Shown here: in pieces, positions 1 through 6,627 of the stretch
Layout: the number at the start of each line of letters is the position of its first letter
Position numbering within the stretch: position 1 is the stretch's first letter
DNA from: an uncultured Devosia sp.
GTDB lineage: Bacteria; Pseudomonadota; Alphaproteobacteria; Rhizobiales; Devosiaceae
Direction: 5' to 3'
NCBI RefSeq assembly: GCF_946479885.1
Contig: NZ_CAMLHM010000044.1
Span: 1-34,958, forward strand
Length of the DNA stretch: 34,958 nucleotides
Made by a program: the position numbers and the translations under genes
The notes under the pieces: generated by a model
Told to the model about the DNA's origin: nothing
The model's input: only the letters and a program-made list of their open reading frames with translations
The model's database searches: none

Positions 1-991
1 AAACCGTCAGGCCTTCCTTGAGGCAGAGCTGGAACCAGTCGCGGCAGGTGATGCGATTACCCGTCCAGTTGTGGAAATACTCGTGGGCAATCACCCGCTC
101 GATGCCGTCGTAATTGGAGTCGGTCGCCGTCTCGGGCTCGGCAAAGACCAGCCGGTCGTTGAAGATGTTGAGGCCCTTGTTCTCCATCGCGCCGAAGTTG
201 AAATCGCTGACGGCGACGATGTTGAACACGTCGAGATCATACTCGCGCCCAAAGCGGCGTTCGTCCCAAGCCATCGAGCGCTTGAGGCTGTCCATGGCCC
301 ACAGGCACTGGCTCTCCTTGCCGTGGCTGCAATAGATGGCGAGATCGACCTTGCGGCCCGAGGCGGTGGTGAAGCTGTCGGTGATTGAGCCGAGATCGCC
401 CGCCACCAGCGCAAAGAGATAGGCCGGCTTGGGGAAGGGGTCTTCCCACACCGCATAGTGCTGACCATCGCCGGCATCGCCCTTGTCGATCAGATTGCCA
501 TTGGCCAGCAGCACCGGCGCCAGATCGAGCGGCGCGGTCATCCGCACCTTGAACACCGCCAGGTTGTCAGGCCGGTCGAGATAATAGGTGATGCGCCGGA
601 AGCCTTCCGGCTCGCACTGCGTGCACCAGGTGCCACCGGAGCGGTAAAGGCCCATAAGCCTGGTATTGCCCTCTGGCCGCAGCGTTACCTCGGTCTCCAG
701 CACGAAGCGCCGCAGTGGCGGTTCGAACACGGTCAGCCCGTTGGCGTCTGCGGCATAGGCCGACAGCACCAGCGGCGCCCCGTCGATCGCGATGGAGCCC
801 AGGGTCAGTTCGTCCCCGTCGAGCACCAGTGGCGTTCCCGGCGCGGTGCCCTCGCGCGGTTCCACCGTCAGCTGGGCGGTGACCCGAGTCGTCTCTGCCC
901 CGATCCTGAAATCCAGATCGACCGCGATGATGCGGTACGGGCTCGGCGCGTAATCCTTCAAATAGATGGTATGCTCGGTCTCAGTGCGCAT
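1..991 (-). CDS. pepN: Aminopeptidase N, N-terminal part (cut by window edge)
   Basis: Zinc-dependent M1 aminopeptidase that removes N-terminal residues from peptides in the cytosol. Reading leftwards from the ATG at 991, the protein starts MRTETEHTIYLKDY and shows the M1 hallmarks: GAMENKG at about residues 267-273 (substrate exopeptidase loop) and the zinc site HEYFHNW at about 303-309, followed by TGNRITCRDWFQL. Spacing matches the bacterial PepN subfamily, where these motifs lie near residues 261 and 297. Only about 330 residues are present; the second zinc-ligand glutamate just enters the visible part (KEGLT at the edge) and the C-terminal domains lie outside the window. The reading frame is open to the left edge. 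Identification is firm; what cannot be judged is whether the rest of the gene is intact. Confidence 0.96.
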   Translation of the reverse strand, partial: MRTETEHTIYLKDYAPSPYRIIAVDLDFRIGAETTRVTAQLTVEPREGTAPGTPLVLDGDELTLGSIAIDGAPLVLSAYAADANGLTVFEPPLRRFVLETEVTLRPEGNTRLMGLYRSGGTWCTQCEPEGFRRITYYLDRPDNLAVFKVRMTAPLDLAPVLLANGNLIDKGDAGDGQHYAVWEDPFPKPAYLFALVAGDLGSITDSFTTASGRKVDLAIYCSHGKESQCLWAMDSLKRSMAWDERRFGREYDLDVFNIVAVSDFNFGAMENKGLNIFNDRLVFAEPETATDSNYDGIERVIAHEYFHNWTGNRITCRDWFQLCLKEGLTV

Positions 992-1299
992 TTACGGGTC
1001 CGTCAAAATCGTCGGTCTGAAATCAACTGTGTCTGCGCCGCAACAGTAGATTCGGCGCGTTCGTGTATCCTGTTCGGCCAGCGACCGCTTCGGTTCACTC
1101 TTCTACGCCAATTGAGACGGCATTGGGGAGGGGGCTCCTGCCGGTCGCGGCACGCTGCTCCTCTGCGTCAATTGCGGGCGTATCGAGCGCGGTATCCTGA
1201 ATTTCTGGTCGGCATCAAACAGCCACGCGCTACTGACAGCTTCTGTCTTTGGTGGACCGGCAAAACTGACGCCCCTCCAGTTCACTTGTGGTGAAGCTC
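992..1299. other. Intergenic region between pepN and the first exporter gene
   Basis: Roughly 300 bases between the divergent pepN and exporter starts, so promoters for both must lie here. I see no convincing -35/-10 pair, tRNA or conserved small ORF. Weak dyads are present: GCGCCG...CGGCGC around 1035-1059 with a 12-base loop, and GACAG-CTT-CTGTC near 1234-1246. Neither has a T tract. Nothing firmer can be called. Confidence 0.4.
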
Positions 1300-3150
1300 A
1301 TGCTGCGTTGGTTCGAACGACGTCTCAATCCTTATCCGCTGGGTGAGCCCACCGAGCCACCCAAGGGCCTGGTCGCCTTCTGCCTGCATTACAGCCACGG
1401 CGCCAAGAAGTGGCTGGCCATGATGGCGTTCCTGGCAGCGGCCATCGCCGCCAGCGAAATCATGCTGTTCGGGTTCATCGGCGACATCGTCAACTGGCTT
1501 GCCGCCGCCGATCCGGCCACGTTCATCCAGACCGATGGCTGGAAGCTGGCGATCATGGGCGCGATCATCGTGATCGTCATGCCCGTCCTGGTGCTGTTCT
1601 CGACGCTGATCATGCACCAGACGCTCTTGAGCAACTTCCCCCAGCGCATCCGCTGGATGAGCCATCGCTACCTCATCCGCCAGTCGATGAGCTACTTCCA
1701 GGACGAGTTTGCCGGGCGCATCGGCGCCAAGCTGATGCAGACCTCGCTCGCCGTGCGCGAAGTGGTCATGAAGCTGCTCGACATGCTGGTCTACGTGGTG
1801 GTGTATTTCACCGGCGCCGTGTTCCTGGCTGCGCAGTCCGACTGGCGTCTTGCCATTCCGTTCCTCGTCTGGCTCGTCGCCTACATCGCCATGATGCGCT
1901 ACTTCATTCCGCGCCTGGGCAAGATTTCCCAGGCCCAGGCCGATGCGCGCTCGCTGATGACCGGCCGAATTGTCGACAGCTACACCAACATCGCCACGGT
2001 CAAGCTCTTCAGCCACTCCAATCGCGAAGAGAGCTACGCCAAGGAGGCAATGGAGCAGTTTCTCGATACCGCCTACCGGCAGATGCGGCTGTTCTCGGTG
2101 CTCAACGTGCTGGTCAACTGGTCCAACGCCTTCCTGCTGTTTGCAGTGGGCGCCACCGGCATCTGGCTGTGGCTGCAGGGAGCCATGAGCCCCGGTGCGC
2201 TGGCCGTGTCGCTGGGGCTGGTTATGCGCTTCCAGGGCATGAGCCAGTGGGTCATGTGGGAAATGTCGTCACTGTTCGAGAATATCGGCACGGTGCGCGA
2301 CGGTATCTCGTCCATTTCGTTGCCCCGCGTCGTCTCCGACACCAAGGGCGCCGAGCCCATCGGCAAGGTCAGCGGCGATATCAAGTTCGAGAATGTCTCG
2401 TTCCACTACGGCAAGAAGGAAGGGGTGATCGACAACCTCAACCTGCATATCCGTCCGGGCGAGAAGATCGGCCTCGTGGGTCGCTCCGGCGCCGGCAAGT
2501 CGACCATCGTCAACCTGCTGCTGCGCTTCTATGACCGAGCCGATGGCCGCATTCTCATCGACGGGCACGATATCGCCAGGGTCACGCAGGACAGCTTGCG
2601 CGCCAATATCGGCGTGGTGACGCAGGACACGTCCCTGCTGCATCGCTCGGTGCGCGAGAACATCCTCTATGGCCGTCCCGATGCGACCGAGGAAATGATG
2701 CTCGAAGCGGCTGAGCTCGCTGAAGCCACCGCCTTCATCGGCGGATTGGCCGACCCAACCGGGCGCAAGGGCTTCGATGCCCATGTGGGCGAGCGGGGCG
2801 TCAAGCTGTCCGGCGGACAGCGCCAGCGCATCGCCATCGCGCGGGTGCTGCTCAAGAATGCGCCGATCCTGGTGCTGGACGAGGCGACATCGGCTCTCGA
2901 TTCCGAGGTCGAGGCCGCCATCCAGAGCCAGTTGCAGCTGCTGATGCAGGGCAAGACGGTGATCGCCATCGCCCATCGCCTTTCCACCATCGCCATGATG
3001 GACAGGCTGGTGGTGCTCGATCAGGGCCGCGTCGTCGAAACGGGCACCCATGCCCAGCTCGTCGATACCGGCGGCATCTACAGCCAGCTCTGGCACCGCC
3101 AGTCCGGCGGCTTCCTCGAGATGGACCAGCCGGAAGAGGCGGCACAGTGA
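1300..3150 (+). CDS. ABC exporter half-transporter (permease fused to ATPase), first of a pair
   Basis: An inner-membrane ABC exporter subunit: an N-terminal six-helix transmembrane domain (about residues 40-320) followed by a nucleotide-binding domain. The ATPase half has Walker A GRSGAGKST at about 394, Q-loop VTQDTSLLHRSVREN, signature LSGGQRQRIAIAR, Walker B ILVLDEATSALD and the switch histidine in AIAHRLSTIA, so all catalytic elements are present. I place the start at ATG 1300 (MLRWFERRLNPYP), preceded by GGTGA; an in-frame GTG at 1288 would add four residues. It is about the same length as, and clearly homologous to, the next exporter gene, with parallel segments such as MTGRIVDSYTNI and NAPxLVLDEATSALDSEVEAAIQ. 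The two probably form a heterodimer. The substrate (lipid, glycan, drug or peptide) cannot be read from the sequence. Confidence 0.9.
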   Translation: MLRWFERRLNPYPLGEPTEPPKGLVAFCLHYSHGAKKWLAMMAFLAAAIAASEIMLFGFIGDIVNWLAAADPATFIQTDGWKLAIMGAIIVIVMPVLVLFSTLIMHQTLLSNFPQRIRWMSHRYLIRQSMSYFQDEFAGRIGAKLMQTSLAVREVVMKLLDMLVYVVVYFTGAVFLAAQSDWRLAIPFLVWLVAYIAMMRYFIPRLGKISQAQADARSLMTGRIVDSYTNIATVKLFSHSNREESYAKEAMEQFLDTAYRQMRLFSVLNVLVNWSNAFLLFAVGATGIWLWLQGAMSPGALAVSLGLVMRFQGMSQWVMWEMSSLFENIGTVRDGISSISLPRVVSDTKGAEPIGKVSGDIKFENVSFHYGKKEGVIDNLNLHIRPGEKIGLVGRSGAGKSTIVNLLLRFYDRADGRILIDGHDIARVTQDSLRANIGVVTQDTSLLHRSVRENILYGRPDATEEMMLEAAELAEATAFIGGLADPTGRKGFDAHVGERGVKLSGGQRQRIAIARVLLKNAPILVLDEATSALDSEVEAAIQSQLQLLMQGKTVIAIAHRLSTIAMMDRLVVLDQGRVVETGTHAQLVDTGGIYSQLWHRQSGGFLEMDQPEEAAQ

Positions 3151-3159
3151 CAGTAGTCT

Positions 3160-3290
3160 GCCCACCCTCCCCCTTGAGGGGAGGGTAGCGCAGCTAGGCC
3201 GCAAGGCCGTAGCGAAGCTGGGGAGGGGGTAACTCGGTGGACCACCGAACGACCCCCACCCTTGATCCCTCCCCTCAAGGGGGAGGGTGT
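3160..3290. repeat. GC-rich palindromic intergenic repeat element (copy 1)
   Basis: A compact element bounded by a perfect 22-base inverted repeat (3164-3185 against 3267-3288). Each arm is itself a hairpin, a 9-bp stem of the ACCCTCCCC/GGGGAGGGT kind around a CTTGA loop. Between the arms lie two more dyads: AGCTAGGCC-GCAA-GGCCGTAGC and TCGGTGGACCACCGA. A related element with the same CTTGA-loop arms sits at 11414-11557. This looks like the REP/MITE-like palindromic repeats scattered through alphaproteobacterial genomes. It follows the stop of the first exporter gene directly, so it may also affect read-through into the second. No transposase is nearby. Confidence 0.8.
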
Positions 3291-3331
3291 CGACTGAGAA
3301 CTTTAGCGACAACCAACCAAGGAGTACCCAG

Positions 3332-3433
3332 ATGGGTGACAATACCGAAACGGCCATTCCCGCGACCGCGCATCCCGCAAAGCCCGGGCTTCGAAGCGCC
3401 AAACGGCAACCCATGGACCGATTCCGAACCTGA
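3332..3433 (+). CDS. Candidate 33-residue small protein or leader peptide
   Basis: An ATG at 3332 is preceded by a strong Shine-Dalgarno AAGGAG at 3319-3324 with ideal spacing. It opens a 33-codon frame (begins MGDNTETAIPATAHP, ends MDRFRT) ending in TGA at 3431. The peptide is polar, ends basic, and has no signal peptide or membrane segment. It lies between the two exporter genes, after the repeat element, and is followed immediately by a GCATCGCC/GGCGATGC hairpin. I do not recognise the peptide. It may be a real microprotein, a leader ORF tuning the second exporter gene, or chance. The ribosome binding site is better than that of either flanking exporter gene, which is the main argument for translation. 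Confidence 0.4.
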   Translation: MGDNTETAIPATAHPAKPGLRSAKRQPMDRFRT

Positions 3434-3436
3434 CCT

Positions 3437-3474
3437 GAGACGCAAGCATCGCCCGGAATAGGCGATGCGTCTGA
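3437..3474 (+). terminator. Hairpin after the small ORF (attenuator or terminator candidate)
   Basis: GCATCGCC (3446-3453) pairs with GGCGATGC (3461-3468) around a 7-base loop. AGAC (3438-3441) and GTCT (3469-3472) extend the stem across a bulge. No T run follows, so it is a weak intrinsic terminator at best. Its place directly after the small ORF stop and about 40 bases before the second exporter start suits an attenuation or mRNA-stability role. Confidence 0.4.
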
Positions 3475-3516
3475 AACGTCCCTCCGTCAGGCGCGGCTCA
3501 AGATAATGAGCTCAAA

Positions 3517-5379
3517 ATGTTCAACCGCGTCATCGACTATTTCGATCATCTCTATTCGCCCACCGCGCTTGCCGAAAACAGGCAGCCGCCCATGGGCCTC
3601 CGTCCCTTTGTCAGCTATTTCATCGGTCAGTTCCGGGCGGCCTTCATCATCCGCATCGTGCTGGTATCGATCGGCTCCATCGCCGATGCGCTGATGCCGG
3701 TCTTCGTCGGCCTCGTGGTCGGCATGCTGGCAACCACCAATCCAGGCGACATGTTCACCGAGCACACCCAGACTTTCCTCTGGATGATCGCGGTCGTCGT
3801 GCTGGTTCGTCCGCTGACCTTCCTGCTCGACACGCTGATCCGCAATCACGGCATAGTCCCCAACCTGGTCGATCTCGTGCGCTGGCAGAGCCATTGGCAC
3901 GTCATCCGGCAAAGCTGGACCTTCTTCCAGAACGACTTTGCCGGCCGTGTCGCCAACAAGATCATCCAGGCTGGTGAAGCCATCGAAATCGGGGTGAACC
4001 TCACCATCGACGCCGCCTGGTATGCGCTGGTCTTCGTGGTGGTGGCCATCGTCGTGCTGGCCCAGCTCGATCCGGTATTGCTGGTGCCGATCGGGGTATG
4101 GCTGCTGCTCTATGCCATCCTCTTCACCATCACCATGCCGCTGATTGCCCGCTATTCCGAGGAGCTCTCGGAATCCAAGTCGGTCATGACGGGGCGGATT
4201 GTCGACAGCTATACCAACATCCAGACGCTCAAGACCTTCTCCACCGGCGATCACGAAGACCGCTACGTGGCCGACTCCATCGAGGATCACGCCATCAGCT
4301 TCCGCAAGCTGATGCGGGTGTTCACCTATATGTGGTCGACCCTGTTCCTGCTCAATGCGGGCCTCGTGGTCTCGGTGACCTGGCTGGCGCTGGCAGGCTG
4401 GAACAATGGCAACCTTACCGCTGCCGCAGTGGCGACGGCCATTCCCTTCGCGCTCCAGATCATGAACATGAGCGGTTGGATCCTTGAGATCGGCTCCAAC
4501 ATTTTCCGCCAGGTCGGCAATGTCAGGGACTCGATGGATACCATCGCCCAGCCGCTGACCATGCTCGACAAGCCGGAAGCCAGGCACCTCGACGTCACCA
4601 AGGGTGAGCTGACCTACGACAATGTCAGCTTCAACTATTGGCGCGGCAAGGAAGGAAGCGTCATCGACGCCTTCAACCTCAAGGTGGCTCCGGGCGAGAA
4701 GATTGGTCTGGTCGGACGGTCAGGCTCAGGCAAGTCGACGCTGGTCAATCTGGCCCTGCGCATGTTTGACGTGCAGGACGGCTCGATCCGCATCGATGGG
4801 CAGGATGTTCGCGACGTTACGCAGGAAAGCGTCCGTGCCGCCATTGGCCTCGTCAGCCAGGACACCTCGCTGCTGCATCGGTCGGTTCGGGAAAACCTCA
4901 AATACGGCCGCCAATCGGCGACCGACGAGGAGATGATGCGGGCCGCCGAGCAGGCCAAGGTGCATGACGTGATCATGGGCCTGGTCGATCCCAAGGGCAA
5001 CAGGGGCTACGACGCCCATGTCGGCGAACGTGGCGTCAAGCTCTCGGGCGGTCAGCGCCAGCGCGTCGCCATTGCCCGCGTGTTGCTCAAGAACGCCCCG
5101 CTGCTGGTGCTGGACGAGGCCACCTCGGCCCTCGATTCAGAGGTGGAAGCGGCTATCCAGGAGCAATTGACCACGCTCATGCAGGGCAAGACCGTGATCG
5201 CCATCGCCCATCGTCTCTCCACCATCGCCGCCATGGATCGGCTGGTGGTGCTGGAGCAGGGCAAGATCGTGGAAGAGGGCACTCATGCCCAGCTACTCGC
5301 CTCCGGCGGCCACTACGCCCATCTGTGGGAACGCCAGTCCGGCGGCTTCCTCGATCTGGACGCGGCCGCGGCCGAGTGA
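3517..5379 (+). CDS. ABC exporter half-transporter, second of a pair
   Basis: Partner of the preceding exporter gene, with the same layout: N-terminal six-helix membrane domain (about residues 40-320) and C-terminal ATPase. Walker A is GRSGSGKST at about 400, the Q-loop is VSQDTSLLHRSVREN, the signature LSGGQRQRVAIAR, Walker B LLVLDEATSALD and the H-loop AIAHRLSTIA. Both proteins therefore have complete motifs, unlike exporter pairs that keep one degenerate ATP site. The start is ATG 3517 (MFNRVIDYFDHLYSP) with only a weak upstream purine stretch. The gap of about 366 bases to the first gene holds a repeat and a small ORF. The gene is followed by a strong hairpin at 5387. It is probably part of an inner-membrane heterodimer; the substrate is unknown. 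Confidence 0.9.
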   Translation: MFNRVIDYFDHLYSPTALAENRQPPMGLRPFVSYFIGQFRAAFIIRIVLVSIGSIADALMPVFVGLVVGMLATTNPGDMFTEHTQTFLWMIAVVVLVRPLTFLLDTLIRNHGIVPNLVDLVRWQSHWHVIRQSWTFFQNDFAGRVANKIIQAGEAIEIGVNLTIDAAWYALVFVVVAIVVLAQLDPVLLVPIGVWLLLYAILFTITMPLIARYSEELSESKSVMTGRIVDSYTNIQTLKTFSTGDHEDRYVADSIEDHAISFRKLMRVFTYMWSTLFLLNAGLVVSVTWLALAGWNNGNLTAAAVATAIPFALQIMNMSGWILEIGSNIFRQVGNVRDSMDTIAQPLTMLDKPEARHLDVTKGELTYDNVSFNYWRGKEGSVIDAFNLKVAPGEKIGLVGRSGSGKSTLVNLALRMFDVQDGSIRIDGQDVRDVTQESVRAAIGLVSQDTSLLHRSVRENLKYGRQSATDEEMMRAAEQAKVHDVIMGLVDPKGNRGYDAHVGERGVKLSGGQRQRVAIARVLLKNAPLLVLDEATSALDSEVEAAIQEQLTTLMQGKTVIAIAHRLSTIAAMDRLVVLEQGKIVEEGTHAQLLASGGHYAHLWERQSGGFLDLDAAAAE

Positions 5380-5386
5380 CAAGACG

Positions 5387-5409
5387 GCGCCCGGCCTAGT
5401 GCCGGGCGC
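5387..5409. terminator. Bidirectional terminator between convergent genes
   Basis: A perfect 9-bp stem GCGCCCGGC/GCCGGGCGC with a CTAGT loop lies between the stop of the second exporter gene (5379, plus) and the stop of the YCII-domain gene (5416, minus). The T run is poor on the plus side; on the minus side CGTCTTGTC follows. Its position between convergent stops supports a shared terminator. Confidence 0.75.
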
Positions 5410-5415
5410 TGCAGT

Positions 5416-5730
5416 CTACATGTCGAGCAATTCGCAGACTTCGACGCTGCCGCCGGCGGCCAGGATCGGGCTGCCCTTGGCAATGGCATTGGCCGCATCG
5501 TGGCTGTCGGCATTGACCACCGTATAGCCGCTGAGCGGATTGGCACCGCCGCCAGCACTGACGCTGCCATTGCTGTTGACCGTCATCGACTTGCCCAGAG
5601 CGGCGCCGCTATCGGCGAGCTTGTCGCCGATCCTGGCATACCAGTCGTTCCACGCCGCCATGACCTTGGCGCCCTCTTCTGGGCCATCAGGCATGCCGCC
5701 GCCGTGATAGGCGAGAATGTATTTGGCCAT
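5416..5730 (-). CDS. YCII-related domain protein
   Basis: A small cytosolic protein of 104 residues in the YciI/DGPF-like ferredoxin-fold family. It begins MAKYILAYHGGGMPDG, has the usual Trp in the helix AWNDWYARIGDKL, a glycine-rich middle (GGGANPLSGYTVV) and the late segment AIAKGSPILAAGGSVEV typical of these proteins. The start is supported by GGGAGA upstream of ATG 5730. It follows the ArsR-SRPBCC gene on the same strand with a gap of about 25 bases, so the two are probably co-transcribed. YCII proteins are often encoded beside SRPBCC proteins or sigma factors, but their biochemical role is mostly undetermined, and I do not assign one here. Confidence 0.85.
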   Translation of the reverse strand: MAKYILAYHGGGMPDGPEEGAKVMAAWNDWYARIGDKLADSGAALGKSMTVNSNGSVSAGGGANPLSGYTVVNADSHDAANAIAKGSPILAAGGSVEVCELLDM

Positions 5731-5755
5731 TCTTCAGTCTCCCTGTTCGTGGTTG

Positions 5756-6517
5756 CTACATCTGGCTCGGTACGGCCAGTGGCTTGCCGGTTTCCAGCAA
5801 GGTCTTGAGGCCGGCGAGGACAATCGGCCAGCCTTCCTCGACACCGGCCCTGGATTTGGCCGCGTCGAAGTGGGTGAGGGTGAGCTTGCAGGTCTCCCCC
5901 ATGGATTCGATCTCGTACATCACGCGCGTCGGCTCGCCGTCGGGCGCCCACATCGCCTTGAAGGTGGTGACCAGCTTCCGCGGCGGCTCGATCTCGATGA
6001 CTTCGCCGTCGAGGTTGAGATTGCCGTCCGGCGCGAAATAGGCAAACCGCCCGCCTACCGACAGTTCGGGCTGCACCCGCGAGCCGTAATAATACTGGCG
6101 CGTCATCTCCGGGTTGACGATCGCGTCCCACAGGGCGTCGGGCGTGGTGCGGATATAGGTCACGAGAACGAAGGCAGGTCTGTCGGCCATCGGTGTCTCC
6201 AGTTGGCGTTTTAGGTCGAGCGCGAACCGTGCCAGCGGCTTGGCGTAAGGCGCGATCCAGCGGTCCGCCACCTCCTGGATCGGGGCGGCGTTGATGTAGT
6301 GATACTTGAAGCGCCCGGCTTTCCGGGTCACCACGAGGTTCGCATTCTCCAGCACGCCGAGGTGTTTCATTACCCCGAAGCGCGTCATGCCCAAACCGGA
6401 CTCAAGCTCTGTCAGTGTCTGTCCGTCCCGCTCCCGCAGCGCATCGAGCAATGCGCGCCGGGTCGGGTCGCCGAGGGCCTTGAAGATCGTGTCCACATCC
6501 AGACAATAGGTGACCAT
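5756..6517 (-). CDS. ArsR-family HTH regulator fused to an SRPBCC (AHSA1-like) domain
   Basis: One open frame encodes two domains. Residues about 8-100 form an ArsR-type winged helix (TIFKALGDPTRRALLDAL, then the recognition helix in LGMTRFGVMKHLGVLENANLV). Residues about 110-253 form an SRPBCC/AHSA1 hydrophobic-cavity domain (FVLVTYIRTTPDALWDAI, EPPRKLVTTFKAMW, GWPIVLAGLKTLLETGK). No stop separates them, so this is a true fusion, although MADRPAF at the junction has a GGAG sequence upstream and could be an internal start. The frame stays open upstream to 6832, but that part is out of character. ATG 6517 is a cautious start; GTG 6496 (VDTIFKAL) fits the family better and could be leaderless. 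It probably senses a small hydrophobic ligand and controls itself and the YCII gene. Confidence 0.85.
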   Translation of the reverse strand: MVTYCLDVDTIFKALGDPTRRALLDALRERDGQTLTELESGLGMTRFGVMKHLGVLENANLVVTRKAGRFKYHYINAAPIQEVADRWIAPYAKPLARFALDLKRQLETPMADRPAFVLVTYIRTTPDALWDAIVNPEMTRQYYYGSRVQPELSVGGRFAYFAPDGNLNLDGEVIEIEPPRKLVTTFKAMWAPDGEPTRVMYEIESMGETCKLTLTHFDAAKSRAGVEEGWPIVLAGLKTLLETGKPLAVPSQM

Positions 6518-6532
6518 TTTGTCACATGTCAA
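6507..6532 (-). promoter_or_regulatory. Candidate promoter for the ArsR-SRPBCC gene
   Basis: Reading the minus strand, a perfect TTGACA is followed after about 18 bases by TATTGT, a 4/6 match to the -10 box. The predicted start of transcription then falls on or next to the in-frame GTG at 6496, which would make a leaderless message. The region also carries a direct repeat TGACA-TG-TGACA, a possible regulator site. This is a motif match only. Confidence 0.35.
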
Positions 6533-6627
6533 GCGGTGACAGACAAGCGCGCGGGGCCGGTGATGATGTAATCGTCGGGGAAGGGAGCGTGCAGGACCTG
6601 CGCGAAGCGGAGATCGATCCGTTTGGA

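Noticed and set aside
458..1294. Open frame of 278 codons on the plus strand leading up to the first exporter gene
   Set aside because: Mostly antisense to pepN; the part outside it (992-1294) shows no motif or ribosome binding site.
992..1299. Possible tRNA or structured RNA in the pepN-exporter gap
   Set aside because: Only weak isolated stems; no cloverleaf, anticodon arm or T-loop sequence could be found.
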